NCBI GenBank assembly: GCA_916613615.1
Contig: OU744724.1
Span: 23,422,171 to 23,486,170, forward strand
Length of the DNA: 64,000 nt
Direction: 5' to 3'
Source: Steromphala cineraria
Lineage: Eukaryota > Mollusca > Gastropoda > Trochida > Trochidae
Notes under the pieces: model-generated
The model's input: only the letters and a program-made list of their open reading frames with translations
Databases searched by the model: none
What the model was told of the DNA's origin: nothing
In this document: positions 37,201-50,300 of the stretch, piece after piece
Position numbering within the stretch: position 1 is the first letter of the stretch
How the letters are laid out: each line of letters opens with the position of its first letter
Translations under genes and position numbers: made by a program

Positions 37201-37705
37201 AATTAATTAAGAATAAAGTCTAATACGAATCACACAGTAATTATTTTTATGTCTAAAGTCAATGCAATTAATGTGTATTTTCTCAGAGAGTCGAAATGAA
37301 ATGGAAATTTTAGGAAATCCTTATTTCGCTAATTTGACCATTTGAGTCTTTTCATCATTTCAAAATGTTGTACCATTGAAAAGACGATCCAAAATAAGTT
37401 TGAAAATGTATACTTACACGTGGGTATTGGAAAGTTCTATATCTATTCAGTTGAAACTAAATCATTGACGTACAAACTCGATCCAAATTATCTGACAGTT
37501 ACTCTAAAATATACAAAATAGTAAGTGATCAAACTTTCGGAATGAAACTATATCGATACTGACGTCCAAACTAGATCCATTTATGTGACACTTGCTCTAC
37601 AATATACTATATAGAAGGTGAACAAACGTTCAGCAATGCACTATATAAACACTGACCTGCTGAATGGAAGACTCCAAGCAGCCCGAAGACAAGGAACGGT
37701 GTCAT
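28213..37705 (-). CDS. Secreted HYR-CCP protein with a large novel C-terminal region
   Basis: Five exons (minus): 37705-37657, 33969-33837, 32330-32203, 31775-31599, 31022-28213. All joins are GT-AG and give one frame of 1098 residues. Exon 1 encodes the signal peptide MTPFLVFGLLGVFHSA. Exons 2-3 form a HYR (hyalin repeat) domain, about residues 20-103, with PPKITC, VTWDE, SP.NGDELAAGVYNVKYTVTDSGG and CTFAITV. Exon 4 is a Sushi/CCP domain (six Cys, about 105-162). Exon 5 alone encodes 936 residues I cannot assign: an N-terminal helical part with paired cysteines, a long Ala/Leu/Ile-rich helical region (about 480-800) with a Gly/Ala-rich hydrophobic stretch near 700-725, a beta-rich Cys-containing part, and a Cys-rich tail (CCADGQYW...CFDC) like GCC2/GCC3 modules. 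HYR-CCP pairs are typical of extracellular proteins. Secretion is well supported; function is unknown. Confidence 0.88.
32926..32992 (+). repeat. tRNA-like relic in intron 2 of the HYR/CCP gene
   Basis: TAGTTTATGTGGTTAAGGTG resembles an A-box region and CATGGTTCGAATCTCACTTTC a B box at the right spacing. Arms pair imperfectly, so it is probably a decayed tRNA-derived element. Confidence 0.35.
34361..34724 (+). mobile_element. TTAA-flanked MITE, copy D
   Basis: Ends AGGGGCAGTAGCACGTTTTA and inverted AACTTGCTACTGCCCCT lie between TTAA at 34361-34364 and 34721-34724. It lies in intron 1 of the HYR/CCP gene. Somewhat more diverged than copies B and C. Confidence 0.82.
35897..36006. mobile_element. 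110-bp inverted-repeat element
   Basis: Arms of about 34 bases, starting GTTATAACATTGCATAGCGG, are inverted on the right. It lies in intron 1 of the HYR/CCP gene. Confidence 0.6.
36519..36590. repeat. Short direct repeat with TATAAATA
   Basis: TTCATGGCGGGGTATAAATA occurs twice about 50 bases apart with TTTGCACGCTTTT nearby each. It is a small tandem duplication in an intron. The TATA-like octamers are on the strand opposite to the host gene. Confidence 0.4.
36756..36847. mobile_element. AGTCTAAGTAAACC-type MITE, short copy
   Basis: Ends AGTCTCAGTAAACCTAGCCT and inverted AGGTTTACTTAGACT, arms about 40 bases with ATTATCCGTTTCACTA inside. The same ends occur on the element at 51657-51915. Lies in intron 1 of the HYR/CCP gene. 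Confidence 0.65.
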
Positions 37706-37721
37706 GGTTCCAGATCTGTTG

Positions 37722-37724
37722 CAT
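37722..37724 (-). promoter_or_regulatory. Upstream ATG overlapping the HYR/CCP start
   Basis: An ATG at 37724 lies 19 bases before the chosen start at 37705, in another frame. I chose 37705 because only that frame gives a signal peptide and joins exon 2. If the upstream ATG is in the mRNA, it would reduce translation of the main frame. Confidence 0.4.
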
Positions 37725-37756
37725 GGGACTCCGATGCTGCAGTGCACTGACTCCCC

Positions 37757-37768
37757 GGTATATATACC
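37757..37768 (-). promoter_or_regulatory. TATA box of the HYR/CCP gene
   Basis: GGTATATATACC lies about 52 bases upstream of the start codon at 37705. A start site 25 to 30 bases beyond it would give a 5' UTR of roughly 25 to 35 bases. The motif is palindromic, so direction comes only from the adjacent gene. Confidence 0.5.
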
Positions 37769-37937
37769 TACCTACCTATACCCGCTTCTACATCACCTTA
37801 CGTCACCTACACAATCAGCATTGTAGGTATAAGGCTTAAGTTGTAAGTACTGCTAACTCTGCACAATGCTCGCATGCAGCTGCTAATGGGTGTCATAGCT
37901 CACAAGGCAGAGCATTATCAGTACTCATCGGCTTTAG

Positions 37938-37971
<34 letters not shown>

Positions 37972-37977
37972 AAAAAA
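37938..37977. repeat. 32-base poly-C run followed by 8 A
   Basis: An uninterrupted run of 32 C is followed by eight A. It sits about 170 bases upstream of the HYR/CCP TATA box. The complementary strand is poly-G, which can form quadruplexes and is prone to sequencing length error. Confidence 0.95.
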
Positions 37978-40209
37978 TGTTTCTGGTCTTTTAGGCAAAA
38001 GGATTTCTAATATCCCAATATTTCTTTATCATTGAATAACAAAACTGTTCAACGGTGTTTGAGAAGATACATGAATTTAAACTTTGGATCACTTTATAAC
38101 TGTGTCTTTGAAGGCTTACACAAACAGAAACCAGTTAAAGTATAAAAGGTTAAGTTACAATTTTTTTCCAGGGCCTTGGGACCACATTTCCATTTTCTCC
38201 TATGCCAACATCTTGAAAAAAGGCTTGATATAGGGGGTTGATACTGACGCGGGCGGAAACCAGAAACAAATTACTTTTTTTCTAGGCCTTTTCATATGCT
38301 TGATGTTGGTATAAGGATCTATACCGAAACGTCGCTTCTGTCAAAATAAAGAAGTTGTTCAATCATAGAAATGCCTTTGTCTTCCTATACCAACTTCTAA
38401 AATGCCACCCAAACAATTCATTATCAGTACTGCGCATTCAAACATCAAATCTTTGGCATATACATGTTTTTCACAAGAAAGTAATTTGAACAGAAATTCC
38501 AGCCATTAGTGTTGTAAAAATGATTTGATGGTTTCACTATTATGATTCTGAACTTGATTAAATAGAATGTGAATAATCGTTGATTTTTTAAGCTGTATAT
38601 TATATTTTTTTGAAAGTCGATTTGTAGTAAAGGAACAGTAAGCAGACAAACATACACAGAAAATGCTTATTAAAATCTCACAAAATACAATATAAGATAC
38701 ATTAGATATTAACATCTTAATGGCCAAGTGTCATAGAGTCTATCCTGGCAGATGAAGAGATGTATTTTCATTCTTCATTCTTTCTTTATTTCTGTATTTC
38801 TTTCTTTAATTTATTTGTAGTACACAATAGGTTGGTATAAATACAAACAATTGTAAAATTTCAAGCATGCATGTTACGGCAGCCTCGTCACAACATAACA
38901 CATTCTATTAATTCATTTATGAACATGTTGAAATGTTAAAATACTCATGTAAATAATTAACTCATTAGCACTGGTAAATTGATTTAAATTGCAGTTGGTG
39001 TCAGAACTGAGAATTGGAAACTATGAAACAACGTTAGTTTAATTTATGTTTTGATAATTGATAATTAATATTTAAGTGTATTAATTTAGTGTATTTTAGT
39101 GTTGGCTGATATCATTCTGAAGAAAAAAGAAAAAAATTATTTGAATAATTGATTGAATACAGGGGACATTTAGAAATTGTAGAAAATTATCTTCAAATGT
39201 GTCTCTACAGAAATAAACACTTTTTTCTTTAAAAAAACTCGATCAATCAAATACGTATTTAGATCGTAAAAAAATAGAGAGGAATTTGGCTTCCGCTTGG
39301 ACCGCTCAATGCATTATACACAACTCAAAATAAGTTAAGGAACACTCAAGTGCTATCTATCATTTGCACCAACTTTAATTGCCTACAGTTCAAAGGGGAA
39401 TTATTTTTTTCAAGTATTATTAATACCAATATACATACCTGACCTGGAGCTACCGATATATAAACTTTCAAGATAAAAAAAAAATTTTATTCATTTTTTT
39501 CAGGAAAATGTCTTAATCAGGCTTTACACTACCAGGGATATAACTATCAAATCAATAAAGTTACTAAAGAGAAAAAATCCAACGTCATGAAACATTTTGA
39601 ACCCTAGCTTTGTTTCTGACATCAGAGCTGGGTGCAGAAACTGTATCACTCTCATTGATTCCAAATGTGTCTATATGATAGCATTTATTTAATAAATCAC
39701 TACTTTTAAAAATGCGCTAATTTATAAAGTAAGGATTTATAAGGGCCACTGTACACATTTGTTTTAGTAGTATATTTGAATGTTTGAGATAACAGTATGT
39801 CGCATTAAATATATGTTTTAAAGGTGTGAGTGAATTGTCATTTCTATTCGGAGCCTTAAAAGTAGATAAAAGGAAATAGTTGATAAACTGAGGGTGACAG
39901 GAAATAGTCTTTCCGTTTCACCGAAAATGAAAACATGTAATATAAAATAAAAGTAAGCTAAAAGGCTTAACATGTTACATGTTACACAAAGGTATAACCG
40001 AAAAATATATACTTTATTGGTTAAAATAAAATATGTGAGATAAATGTGCAATAATAGTGTATTTACAAATATTCTTTTTGTTGTTTGTTTTTTCTTTTTA
40101 CACATTTTGAACTAAAATATCATACGGACTAAATTAGTATTTTGTTGTTGTTGGTAGTGGTTACGTATATTTGACAATGAAAATGTGAGTAGAAAGTTGT
40201 TCGTATGTA

Positions 40210-40340
40210 CATCTGCACATGCATTCTCTCCCCTCAGAGGCAGATCAAGTTAACGAAATGTTGATACAGCCTCTGTTATATTACGCCTATCAACATTTCA
40301 TGACTTGATCTACCTCTGTGGGGAGAGAATGATGCAGATG
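40210..40340. mobile_element. Inverted-repeat element, 131 bp
   Basis: CATCTGCA, ATTCTCTCCCC, CAGAGG.AGATCAAGT and ATGTTGATA in the left arm are repeated in inverse order on the right. A half copy is found at 4351-4408. Confidence 0.65.
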
Positions 40341-42062
40341 TCATATCTTGGAAGAAATCGATCTTTACCTTTAGAGCTTTTACTTAAAAATCATTGATGT
40401 TATTGTAAAACCACGGTGATATTTTGATATTAGCCGACAAAAAGGTTAAGTTATTTTGCAATAACAAGTTTGAATTTGTCCGTGAGCATCTATGCCAAAC
40501 AAAATTGTTGCCATCGTGATCGACGTTGTTATCATCAGCACCGAGATAGAAGGCTACTTCCTATAAACACATGTTGCTAAATGTTACGTAAGCGGTGATA
40601 CTGTAGTACCTACATGTAAGATAAGATAAGAAAACACTTATATACATAAAGTTTTAAGCGATAATTGTCTATCATTATGTAAGAGCTTAGTTGTTGGTTG
40701 GAATAAACTCTGTGACCTGTTGAGTATTATTCAGCTTCTCTTAACAAGGTAGCGCTGATGTGAGAGAAGTCTATGGAAGCTAAAAGTTCTCATATGACGT
40801 CACAAACCAAGAGAGGTACACGCAAGTTCTGTATACAAAACAACACAGTGCTGGGAGAATTCTAAGCATATATTCTTGTCTCAATTAGAAGCAAACTAAC
40901 AAAGGACGAGCAACATATGTAAGTGAATGTATACTCTGTATATCCTGACCTTTGGTAATGTTCGGTGAGTCTCTGTCTCTTCCACAAAAACCACCTAGAT
41001 GAAGCTACAAGAGTACTTTAAGCAATTGATACTTTACTGACTATATGTCTGTTTCGAAACTGAATATTCTATTATTACAAATATTTGATGATTTCTAGCA
41101 AAATGAAAGACAACTCTCAACACCTAATGACTCCTTTAAAAATGTTCAAAACCCCATCAGTTCAAAGTACAACTAGTATATACTGAATTATTGTTCTCTT
41201 TAACGTCCTGTGTATATATTTATTTGTAGATATTGGACACTTCCTTAAATCCTTATCATAATTATTAGAATCATAAGATCAGTTCGCTCTCTAGCTCATC
41301 GGTCTTGACATATATTATGTAGACAAATTTCAAATGGAGATAAAGAGGACGAAACTCTGGCATCAGAGGTTTTCGAGAAGTCGAATGTTACCGGACGACT
41401 GGACCGACGGACGGTTTCATGCCATACAAGAGGCACATCATGACTACCTGTACTAATATACTAAGGAATTCCATATTTCCATTGGGAAGTTTATTCAAGT
41501 TAAGTTCCCTTTGAAATGTATTGCTAACAACGTTATTTACCTGAGCCTAAAAGAGCCATTCCGTGAGGTATTATGGGTTACATATTCAAAACTTTATCAA
41601 TAGTGTCATTTGATCGAGAAATTTTCACTGTGTCAGAAAAGTATCATTTTAGTGCCAAGTTTTAATTATGATCGAAAACCGGACAATGACTGGTATCATT
41701 CAGTCAAACGTATTTTTGAAAACTTATCTAAAACAGTTAGAAAAATAGTTCCAGTTTGTGTTTTTCAATAGGTTTTATAACTAGTATTCCTGTATATTAA
41801 AGTTTGACTTTGGTTTCCACGAATATATAAGAATACACATAATTTTCATTTGGCGATGAATATGTGAGACGTTTTGAATTCATGCATGTATTGGAACAAC
41901 AGGTGTTTAACATCACGGAGTAGCTCTTATAACAGATGGATGTTTCTTCAACTTATTGACAAATTATCAAACCCAAAAAAGTTTACAACACGTGTTTAAA
42001 CATGAAGCCGCCAAATAATGAGGAGAAATTCAGTTACCTGTTGTTGGGGCATTGAAAGGTGC

Positions 42063-42395
42063 TTAAAGAAGCTGTGGCACGTTTTTAGGGTTAATGTACA
42101 TGTAAGGTGATATCAGGAAAATAAAAATAAAGAGTACAAATGAAAATTATAAGACAGTGAATTATAATTAAATGAAGCAGTAATAATTCAAATATATAAT
42201 ATAAAGTTTTCTTGCACAAAATGAATCAAAGATGTTCACACAAAAATGGCCGCCAATGGACTTTATAAGAATCTTTGAAAATTGATCACTGACTGTGAAT
42301 GATGGTTTATGAGATTTTTGACACCACCAAAATAATACATTTAGTATTAACGAACAATCATAAAATTTTCAAAAAACGTGCTTCCGCCCCTTTAA
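42063..42395 (+). mobile_element. TTAA-flanked MITE, copy E (diverged)
   Basis: Between TTAA at 42063-42066 and 42392-42395, ends AGAAGCTGTGGCACGTTTTT and AAAAACGTGCTTCCGCCCCT. The interior AAAATGGCCGCCAATGGA identifies the family. It is the most diverged and shortest of the five copies. Confidence 0.78.
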
Positions 42396-42970
42396 GGATA
42401 TTCCCTTTTGAAATAATTTTGTCAAGCAACCAGGCCTCACCATTGTGTACCCTGTCCAATGTTATATCGATACGTAACTCTGACAACATCTGCCCACTTT
42501 ATCTTATAATACCTTCACACACACGACGATTATTCCGAATTGTATCATGGTATCATTGTCTCTATCTGAACATGGGAAAGCCGATGATAACGAGTAAACA
42601 TTTATTTCCAGACAGGCAGGTAATAATAGATGTAGGGTTTACCTCGTAGTCGGTCAGTAGATAAGTGATGATATGACTTGTTAATATTTTTCTTAAGCAA
42701 GCAGAAGCTTTTATAGAGAAAAAAAAGAGGTGTCCCCTTCCCAAAATAATTTCACCAGTAAAGGTGTTCGTATGACACCAAGGCAATATTTCGGAAATGT
42801 AATTTGTGTGATGTGATAGAAACATAACAGGTTTCATTCAGATAGTGTTGCACTACTTCTTGATATAAGTATTCATAAAATTCTTAGCCTACGATTTTGA
42901 TGTCCAGCCTGGAAATAAGTGTTCTTACACTCGGAAACATGAAAGTACAGATTGGCTGCTGTCAGTAATA

Positions 42971-43114
42971 GTTACTAGCATAGTAAATTGTATGCATCGG
43001 ATAATGGCAGGGACAGTTTGTCCGAGAGGCCAGTACGAGGCGGATCCGAGTACTGGCTCGAGGACAAAGTGTCCCTGCCGTTATCCGATGCATACAATTT
43101 ACTATGCTAGTAAC
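42971..43114. mobile_element. Inverted-repeat element, 144 bp
   Basis: Arms of more than 50 bases begin GTTACTAGCATAGTAAATTG and continue through GCATCGGATAA and GGCAGGGACA; the right arm is nearly a perfect inverse. Compact MITE without coding content. Confidence 0.7.
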
Positions 43115-46011
43115 TGACTTACATCTCACTTAATCCGAGTACAATCAACCACAAAATTAATATTTTAAAATAAAATTTCAATTCTCGATAACCTTCCAAG
43201 GGCCCCTTCACTGTTTTATGAATGAAGTTTGTAGTATTATGAATGGTGTACGAGCACGTGCTTCTTGTTTGTCAAAGCGCGAGGCACGTGCTTCTTGCGT
43301 GTCAAAGCGCAAGGCACGAAGTAAATGTTTTGGGCTTGCAGACTTCGTGCACTCCATGAATATGAGCCTGTTTCAAGACAAAGTTTCACAGATTGTCGAT
43401 TTCTGTTTTGATTTTGAAGGTAGAGTCATTAGAGTCCTCATAGACAGTGGTTTCTACTTATGAAACGTTTCCCTTGGATTTCTAATAAAAAGGTACTTTA
43501 ATCATTCCCAGAACAAGTTTATCCAAAATATTATGACTTATCTATGAAATAAATTAATTATGTATCATTATCAAATTATTTTGGATATTTCTAGACCTAT
43601 TTTCCTTACATAACAAAAGTTTTGGTGTAACACAAATCATATAATGTTTATTTCTTTGTATCGTTTTTTTCTAGTGCAAACTAAAGTCTACAGTGTTATT
43701 AGGTGATTTTAATATTTTGATTTTTGATTTGATTTTTGATATTTTGCAAAGTATTATGATTGTTTTACAGTTTGTTTTATTTTATTATTGATACTTTCAG
43801 TTCAATTCTATGTCTAGTCTAGTCTATGTTGTTGATTGATTGTTTTAAACCATGTGTATGAAAGGTTTACAAAAGTGTCCTTGCATCAGATGGCAGGACT
43901 CTTTGGCCTAAGAGTTCCCGATATCGATAATGAACAGGACACTTTTATGAATGGTTGCCATGGACGACGAGGGCTAAGTGGGATGTAATGTGAGTAATTC
44001 GAGATTTTAATTGAACTGATGATACTTTAGTTTAGCTTTTTAACATAACTATTAAAGAGACACTCCGTGACTCTCATCATATATGTTTTTCTTTGATACG
44101 AATGTAAATGGCATAATTGATTATGTAAACTAAAGTGATCTCACACATTCATTAAAAATGGAAGAATACATGTATACGATAAATATACATGTTTTCAATG
44201 AAAATCTATCTAGTCATTTAAGTGACTAAGCGTTATTTCTTCTTAACGATCGACAAATGGCGTAATTTATCATAACCAACCATTGAAAGCAAACGTGAAG
44301 ACCCACGCTCGAATCTTTATGGGTATTGGACGTACGATTTTAAATATTAAAAAAACAGGTTTATGCTTTAAGAAATGGATATGTCTTAATTCAAATAATA
44401 ATTTTCATTAATACATAGATCGGAACATAATATATATTGGTATCATGCATTCATTCCCCAATGAAATTTGTAATTACTTGCTTTAATAATTTTCTGTGAT
44501 AAACATATGGAATGTCTAATCCTCAATTGAGCAAAATGAGCCGGGTGAGCGCTTGCCCCTCGTGATCTAAATTTTATCTGTTTAGTTGGCACATTGGTGT
44601 TTACGTTGTTATTTTGTTTTTCTTAAGCAAATAACGTAAAAGAGAACTTCTATTTACATACCATTATTCTCTTGTATTTTATAAAAATGAAACATTTCGT
44701 TTTACCTCAAGGTTTTTGTTTTGTAATTGAATGACGACAGGAAACAGTTACAAGAAGCACATTTTCCTGGTTATTTTTGTAAACATGATTTTTTTATTCA
44801 TTCTATATCATCTTTCAACCCTAAAGGATAAATAATGTGTGCCGTTCGGTCAAGCCCAACGGAGTTAAATGTTTTGAAATGTTAAAATCGTCTTTTTAAC
44901 CAATCCAATACTTCCGTTACTTCCAATATTACTGTTTTTGATAGTCAATGACCAACACTGTCAACACCTTTGTAGTTTTAAAGAAATGTGAATGTACCAA
45001 ACATAATGATATTGGGTATTTGAGTATGACGAAAGTCCAGGTCCATGACATTTTAAAGAATATTTTGTACATCCTTGCACATATTGCCTTGAAATTTCTT
45101 ACTTCTATCCTTCATATGGGTTCATAAGATGCTTTGCATTATGAAGATGATAGTTTTTAGTAAGTATTGGCTTAATATCTTTTTCATTCTCTGTCTTTTC
45201 ACATGGGGCAAAGCGCCCAGAGGATGGACACTATGTCCCGAACTACAGGGCAGAGCGCGACCTCTTTGCCAAAATACATTTACGTAAATATATCATTATT
45301 AAGTAATGGTAGTCTAAAAAAGCATGTGCCGTGCGGCAGTTTATCTGGTAAGTATTAGAGATATGGTGCAAATTGCATTCTGTACATGTCGAGGTGCCCA
45401 TGGAACGCACTTATATGCAAAGGCCGCGCTTTGCCCTGGTCTCCCCTAATTGTTGAAAAATGAGGATGAATTGTCAACAACATCATCATTCCTTATCATT
45501 CTTTATCGAAGTTCTTTTACTTTGACAAAGTCAACTTGGTAGGAACATTTCTGTTTTCACAAACTGAAACCTATTAAAAGTCATGGTCGTCATGCATAAT
45601 TTATCGGTAAATTTCGTTGGTTTATATCGAAAAGCAAGACAAGAGATTTACAGCGTGTTGTTTTACATTAAATTTTAAAAGTCTTCAACTTCGAACCAAA
45701 CTACTTAGGTCTTCCTCGAATCCTTACTGTTGTTCGGATTTTACTATTGAACCCTTTTCTGTTTTAAGCGTCCTGTTCCCTTGAATAACTTGCAATGCTC
45801 CCAGACAACGTGTACTAATTGAATGGAATCCAAACATTTTACACGTCTTTAATCCCTTGATTTCTAGAATATTTGAATATTGCTGTAGGCCTGTTCATAA
45901 TTTTTAGAATCTAATTAGTTCACAATTCAGCCTTAACGAATATTCAAATCAATAAAACTTGACTATATAAACATGTGGGTATAAACCCACATCGTTATAC
46001 CATTTATCTAA

Positions 46012-46366
46012 AGCTGCTTACCTTACGTTTGTTTACTTATCTGCATTTATGAGTGAAATTTAGGCTGCCTATTCCATATTATTTCTTTGCACTAAGGCAA
46101 TGTTATAGTGCTTGTTTCTTTGTCAGGGAGTTTATATGGAATCATATAGAAAGTTAAGAATCGGAATTTCCAAAATACCGTAGGTATCCATTTTCCGTGC
46201 CAAATTTTGAAATTCTGCAAAACTGTGACCTGACAATGCCAAAATATGTTATCAGAATGGGATCAGTAAAGGATCCTTAGTCAGAGCGGATGGAGTTATT
46301 TCATTGTCGTACAAATGAAACCCAAAGATGCACTAGCAAGTGAACGAACTTCAGGTACGCAGCTGT
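46012..46366. mobile_element. CAGCTGCGTACC element, copy 4
   Basis: Left AAGCTGCTTACCTTACGTTT and right AACTTCAGGTACGCAGCT, 355 bases. Same family as the elements at 12351, 25432 and 27364. Confidence 0.65.
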
Positions 46367-47328
46367 ATATATAAGAAATAAACGCATTATATAAAATAGA
46401 TTTTATTATGCAAGTTGTAAACATATATGGCACATATAGATGAGATAAATTCGTCACACAGATAGTCACACACAAATACTTGTCAACATTCCAAGATACC
46501 CTAATATAAAAAAGCATCGCTGGTCTTTGTCTGTATTAAGAAAAGTTTTTTGTCAAGACTGGAAACTGAAAATACTGATTTGATGTCTTTCCTACAAACC
46601 AATAACCAGAAACAAATTACATACAACAACAACATGCAACAAACAATATCAACGACCATCCTGTTTACACTGAAAATACTTCAAAGAATTCATAAATGTC
46701 ATCAAAGGGTCTGTTGGCGACGCTATCGCCATTTTAGATTAAGAATATGAAGAGGGTTATATTTTCTCTCAATTTACTACTAAATATAAGAAACATGGAT
46801 TGGTAGAATATTTACCAACTTACATAAGGTATGTCACACTGACAACCATCGGACTTTTCAACACGTTACTAATATATGGCGTCGCTCTTCATTCTTATTC
46901 CAAGTAAGCAGTCTATCATCATCTCCTGTTTCTACACTGATAAAATCTGGACTGTATTTTAATTAGCTATACATAAAACAGATATATCTACTCTAGAATT
47001 CCTTCTTAACATTTTATATATTTTCCCTTTGACTTGCAATTACTGAGTTTATCGGGGTTAAATGTACGATTTCATAACATTAAAATAGCATGGAGGAACG
47101 GAAATCTTTTTCACTCACACATTCTTACGGATGACAAACTAACACACATGCATTTGATAAAAAATGAAAATTAGAAAAACACGAAAAACACTTTCATGTA
47201 CAACAATTAATGTACAGTAATATAAAAATGAACACTTTTTGAACCGATATCCAGTCAATCCTTTCACTCTTATTGGACGGTTCTTCCACGGTGGTCGGAC
47301 AACGTGGGGCATCTTGGATTACCTCCCT

Positions 47329-50300
47329 TTAATTCATCTTATTTACTGACTTGTCTCCCTTTACTAACTTGAGTTGTCTTCCCTTGGTAATGAGTTCGAT
47401 TTTCTCTTCAACTTTAGAGAATATCTCCTCTCCAGATGTTGGAGCTATCTCAGTTGGATGTTGGTGGATGTGTTTGAAGGGAGTATTGCAAGCTGGATGA
47501 ATAAATAGGCACGACTGTATGATATGTTTAGGGTCGTACACTCAATATGCGGCCATCATTCTCAATATGAAGCTGAAAAGATATTATCAAACTTGAAGAT
47601 AAAGTTTATATATGACAATATCATGATTATTTGTTACAATTTTGAAGTAACATAATGAGGATACGATGAAGGACAGGTGGGTTCATACTGCAAATTCAAA
47701 CTCCTCATCGATGAGAAAATGTCTGAACAGTGAACATTTTACATGGAGAGCCGAAAGGATGATATCGTATCTCGAGATGTAATGATCATGACATCATACA
47801 ACTCCCTATTTAACTGCAGGCCTTCAAAAAGCTTGTGTTAAACGGGTTCCTAAGTCTCATGAAACATAACATTAAAGACCATATTTACACTATTGTCGCG
47901 GTTATTGGCAAAAACTGATCATATTAATTAGGTGACTATGTGGATACCTTGGATAACCTTTCAAGGGACTATGTTAAAAGCTGCATCTTGTTGGTTGATT
48001 CTTTTCTCTAATTTTACAAATGTTAAATGAAATCATTATTATTGCTTCCCTGAATCTAGATAAACCAATCACGATAAAATGAGTTACCAAGGCATAAAAT
48101 GAAAAAGTTTTGCGTATCACTTACAAATGTTTTGTTCTCGAAGGCTGTTTGTCTAGCCTCCTGTTGCTTGCTGCGCTTCCACAGACAGCACGTGATGAGG
48201 ACTACTGCGACTGCGCAGACGACGACTGTTATTGAGACTAGAAGCGCCACCACCAGTGTGTCCGAACTGCCATCTGTACACAAGACAGACACTTAAGTCA
48301 CAAGGATTGCCTAGGCTAGTACCATCAATATGTTTATATAAATATATCTTCAGATTGGCTCGATCATTTGTTGGTTAGAAATCATAGAACATATATTCTT
48401 GGTTTTCAAGTATCTTAAACGAGCCAAAACATCAACAGCTGTATAAAACCATTTAAAATAATTCTAGTTAACGAAAACCGCACTCTTTAAAGTATAGTTA
48501 AGTAAAGTATAACGGACCGGTACCAATTCAAAAAAACAGTTGAGTTAGGGAGTTGCCAGTCTACTGTCATACCTTGGGACAAATTAACCAAAATGTAGGC
48601 ACCCTCGTAATTAAATGTTTAGATCTTGCGTAACGGAATGTATGCATTAACCCTTCATACTTTGAGTTATAGTTAGAAAATGCATGTATGGACCTTTCAT
48701 ACCTTGAGTCATAGTTAGAAAATGCATGCATGGACCTTTCATACCTTGAGTCATAGTTAGAAAATGCATGTATGGACCTTTCATACCTTGAGTGCATAGT
48801 AACAAATTTTTTCATGAGCCTTTCATACCTTGAGTCATAGTAACGAAGTGTATGCTTCCGGTCTTCGCCATGGTGTTGTTCTTGAAGAAGAAGGCCAGAT
48901 GGGCAACATAAGCAGTCGACTCAGTGAGCTGAGAAATTGTGACGGAGGTTGAGGATGGACGTAATGGCATCGTGTTGACCTCCTGGGCCGGGTCCTCCAG
49001 CACAGCAACTCCCTTGTGACTATATCGGACTATCAGGGAGTCCACCTCCCTCAGAATACTGTCCTGTAGCGGGGCCCACCTCAGTATAACACTGTTGACC
49101 GACACACTCACCTCCTGGAGGTTGATACTGATGCTCATCGTTGTACCTGAAAGGATCATTATGTGATTTAAAAACTGTCATCTTGCAATATACATCATGG
49201 GATATTATTTACAGTATTCAGCAATCCTTCCTCATGTTCATACTTTAAGACATTATAGGTTTGGAGCATATTTACCTTGCAATTATCGACCTTTGTTCTT
49301 TCTATTTGGTTAAAGGTTATTAATATTCTTGTAGTTCTTACCAAACTTCTCTTAAATACATGCAAGCAAAGGTAATGTGATTGTTTCCACTCAAAGCAAA
49401 TGATAAAAGAGTTTTGTCCCGAATAATTCATAACCGCAGGAAAAATCATATTAAGGATTAACGGAAAGTAGAACTGCTCATCATGAAACAAGACAGGTGA
49501 CTTACGTTCAAAGGGCTTGGTCTGGAAGCGGACAGGTCTCATCCTGACACGTCGGTTGTCCAGGATACTGGTGAAGACCACGAGTCTCGCCCTATATCCC
49601 CGGGCAGCCTGCAGACTCGTCAACTCATGGCTGGTGACTCCCGGGTCGAGGGGGTCCGTCTGGTTCCAACTGAAAGCGTCCAGGACCTCCTCTTCCTGAT
49701 ACTCTATCTGCAGACCAGTCACGTAGTGTGTCCGGGGAGTCTGAAGACTCGTCCAGGCAAGGATAGCAGAGGTGGAGGTGGCGGACACGTGAAGGGGTAC
49801 GTCCAGGGTGGTGGGCGGCGTTGTCGGTGTCACGCCTTCAACTGTTGAGGCAAAGGAAGTATGGCATCAACAGAGGAATGGTGGTTGAAGTGAATTAACG
49901 TGTTCTATAATTTCATGTCACTTGTCGGGCATGTTTCGTTAGTTCTGAATACAAAACTATGATAATTATTTTACGAATAAAATGTTTGTTGTGTTTTTGG
50001 ATTTACTGTTTCGGTAATACATTAACTGTTCTTTCGCCATGAATGAATAAAGACATATATCGTTATGTAAACGTACCACAAATATCATTGACGTAGATGA
50101 ACCCAGCATCACACACGCCGGTAGGGGGCGTGAAGACCACGTGACCTGCCCTGTAGTAGACTGTACCGTCCACTGTGACACTTGAGTTGGTTGAGTTGAA
50201 CACAGACGAGACAGAGGCTGCGAGATGTGCCAGGTTCTCCCCCACTGTACTTGTGTCGTCCGAGCTGATGGTGCAACAGACATTGTACTATTGGAACACA

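Larger units (their letters stand above)
37770..47328. other. Intergenic spacer between the HYR/CCP and Sas-like genes
   Basis: I find no host gene here. The contents I can name are a poly-C run, several inverted-repeat elements listed separately, and at 43254-43318 two tandem copies of GCACGTGCTTCTTG with TGTCAAAGCGC. A block around 41668-41850 (ATGATCGAAAACCGGACAAT onward) recurs at 62690-62880, so a further dispersed repeat is present. Confidence 0.45.

Noticed and set aside
48567..48815. 14-residue repeat protein
   Set aside because: The frame is produced by the 42-bp minisatellite, starts near no promoter and is not in frame with an exon I can support. It is kept only as part of the donor-array finding.
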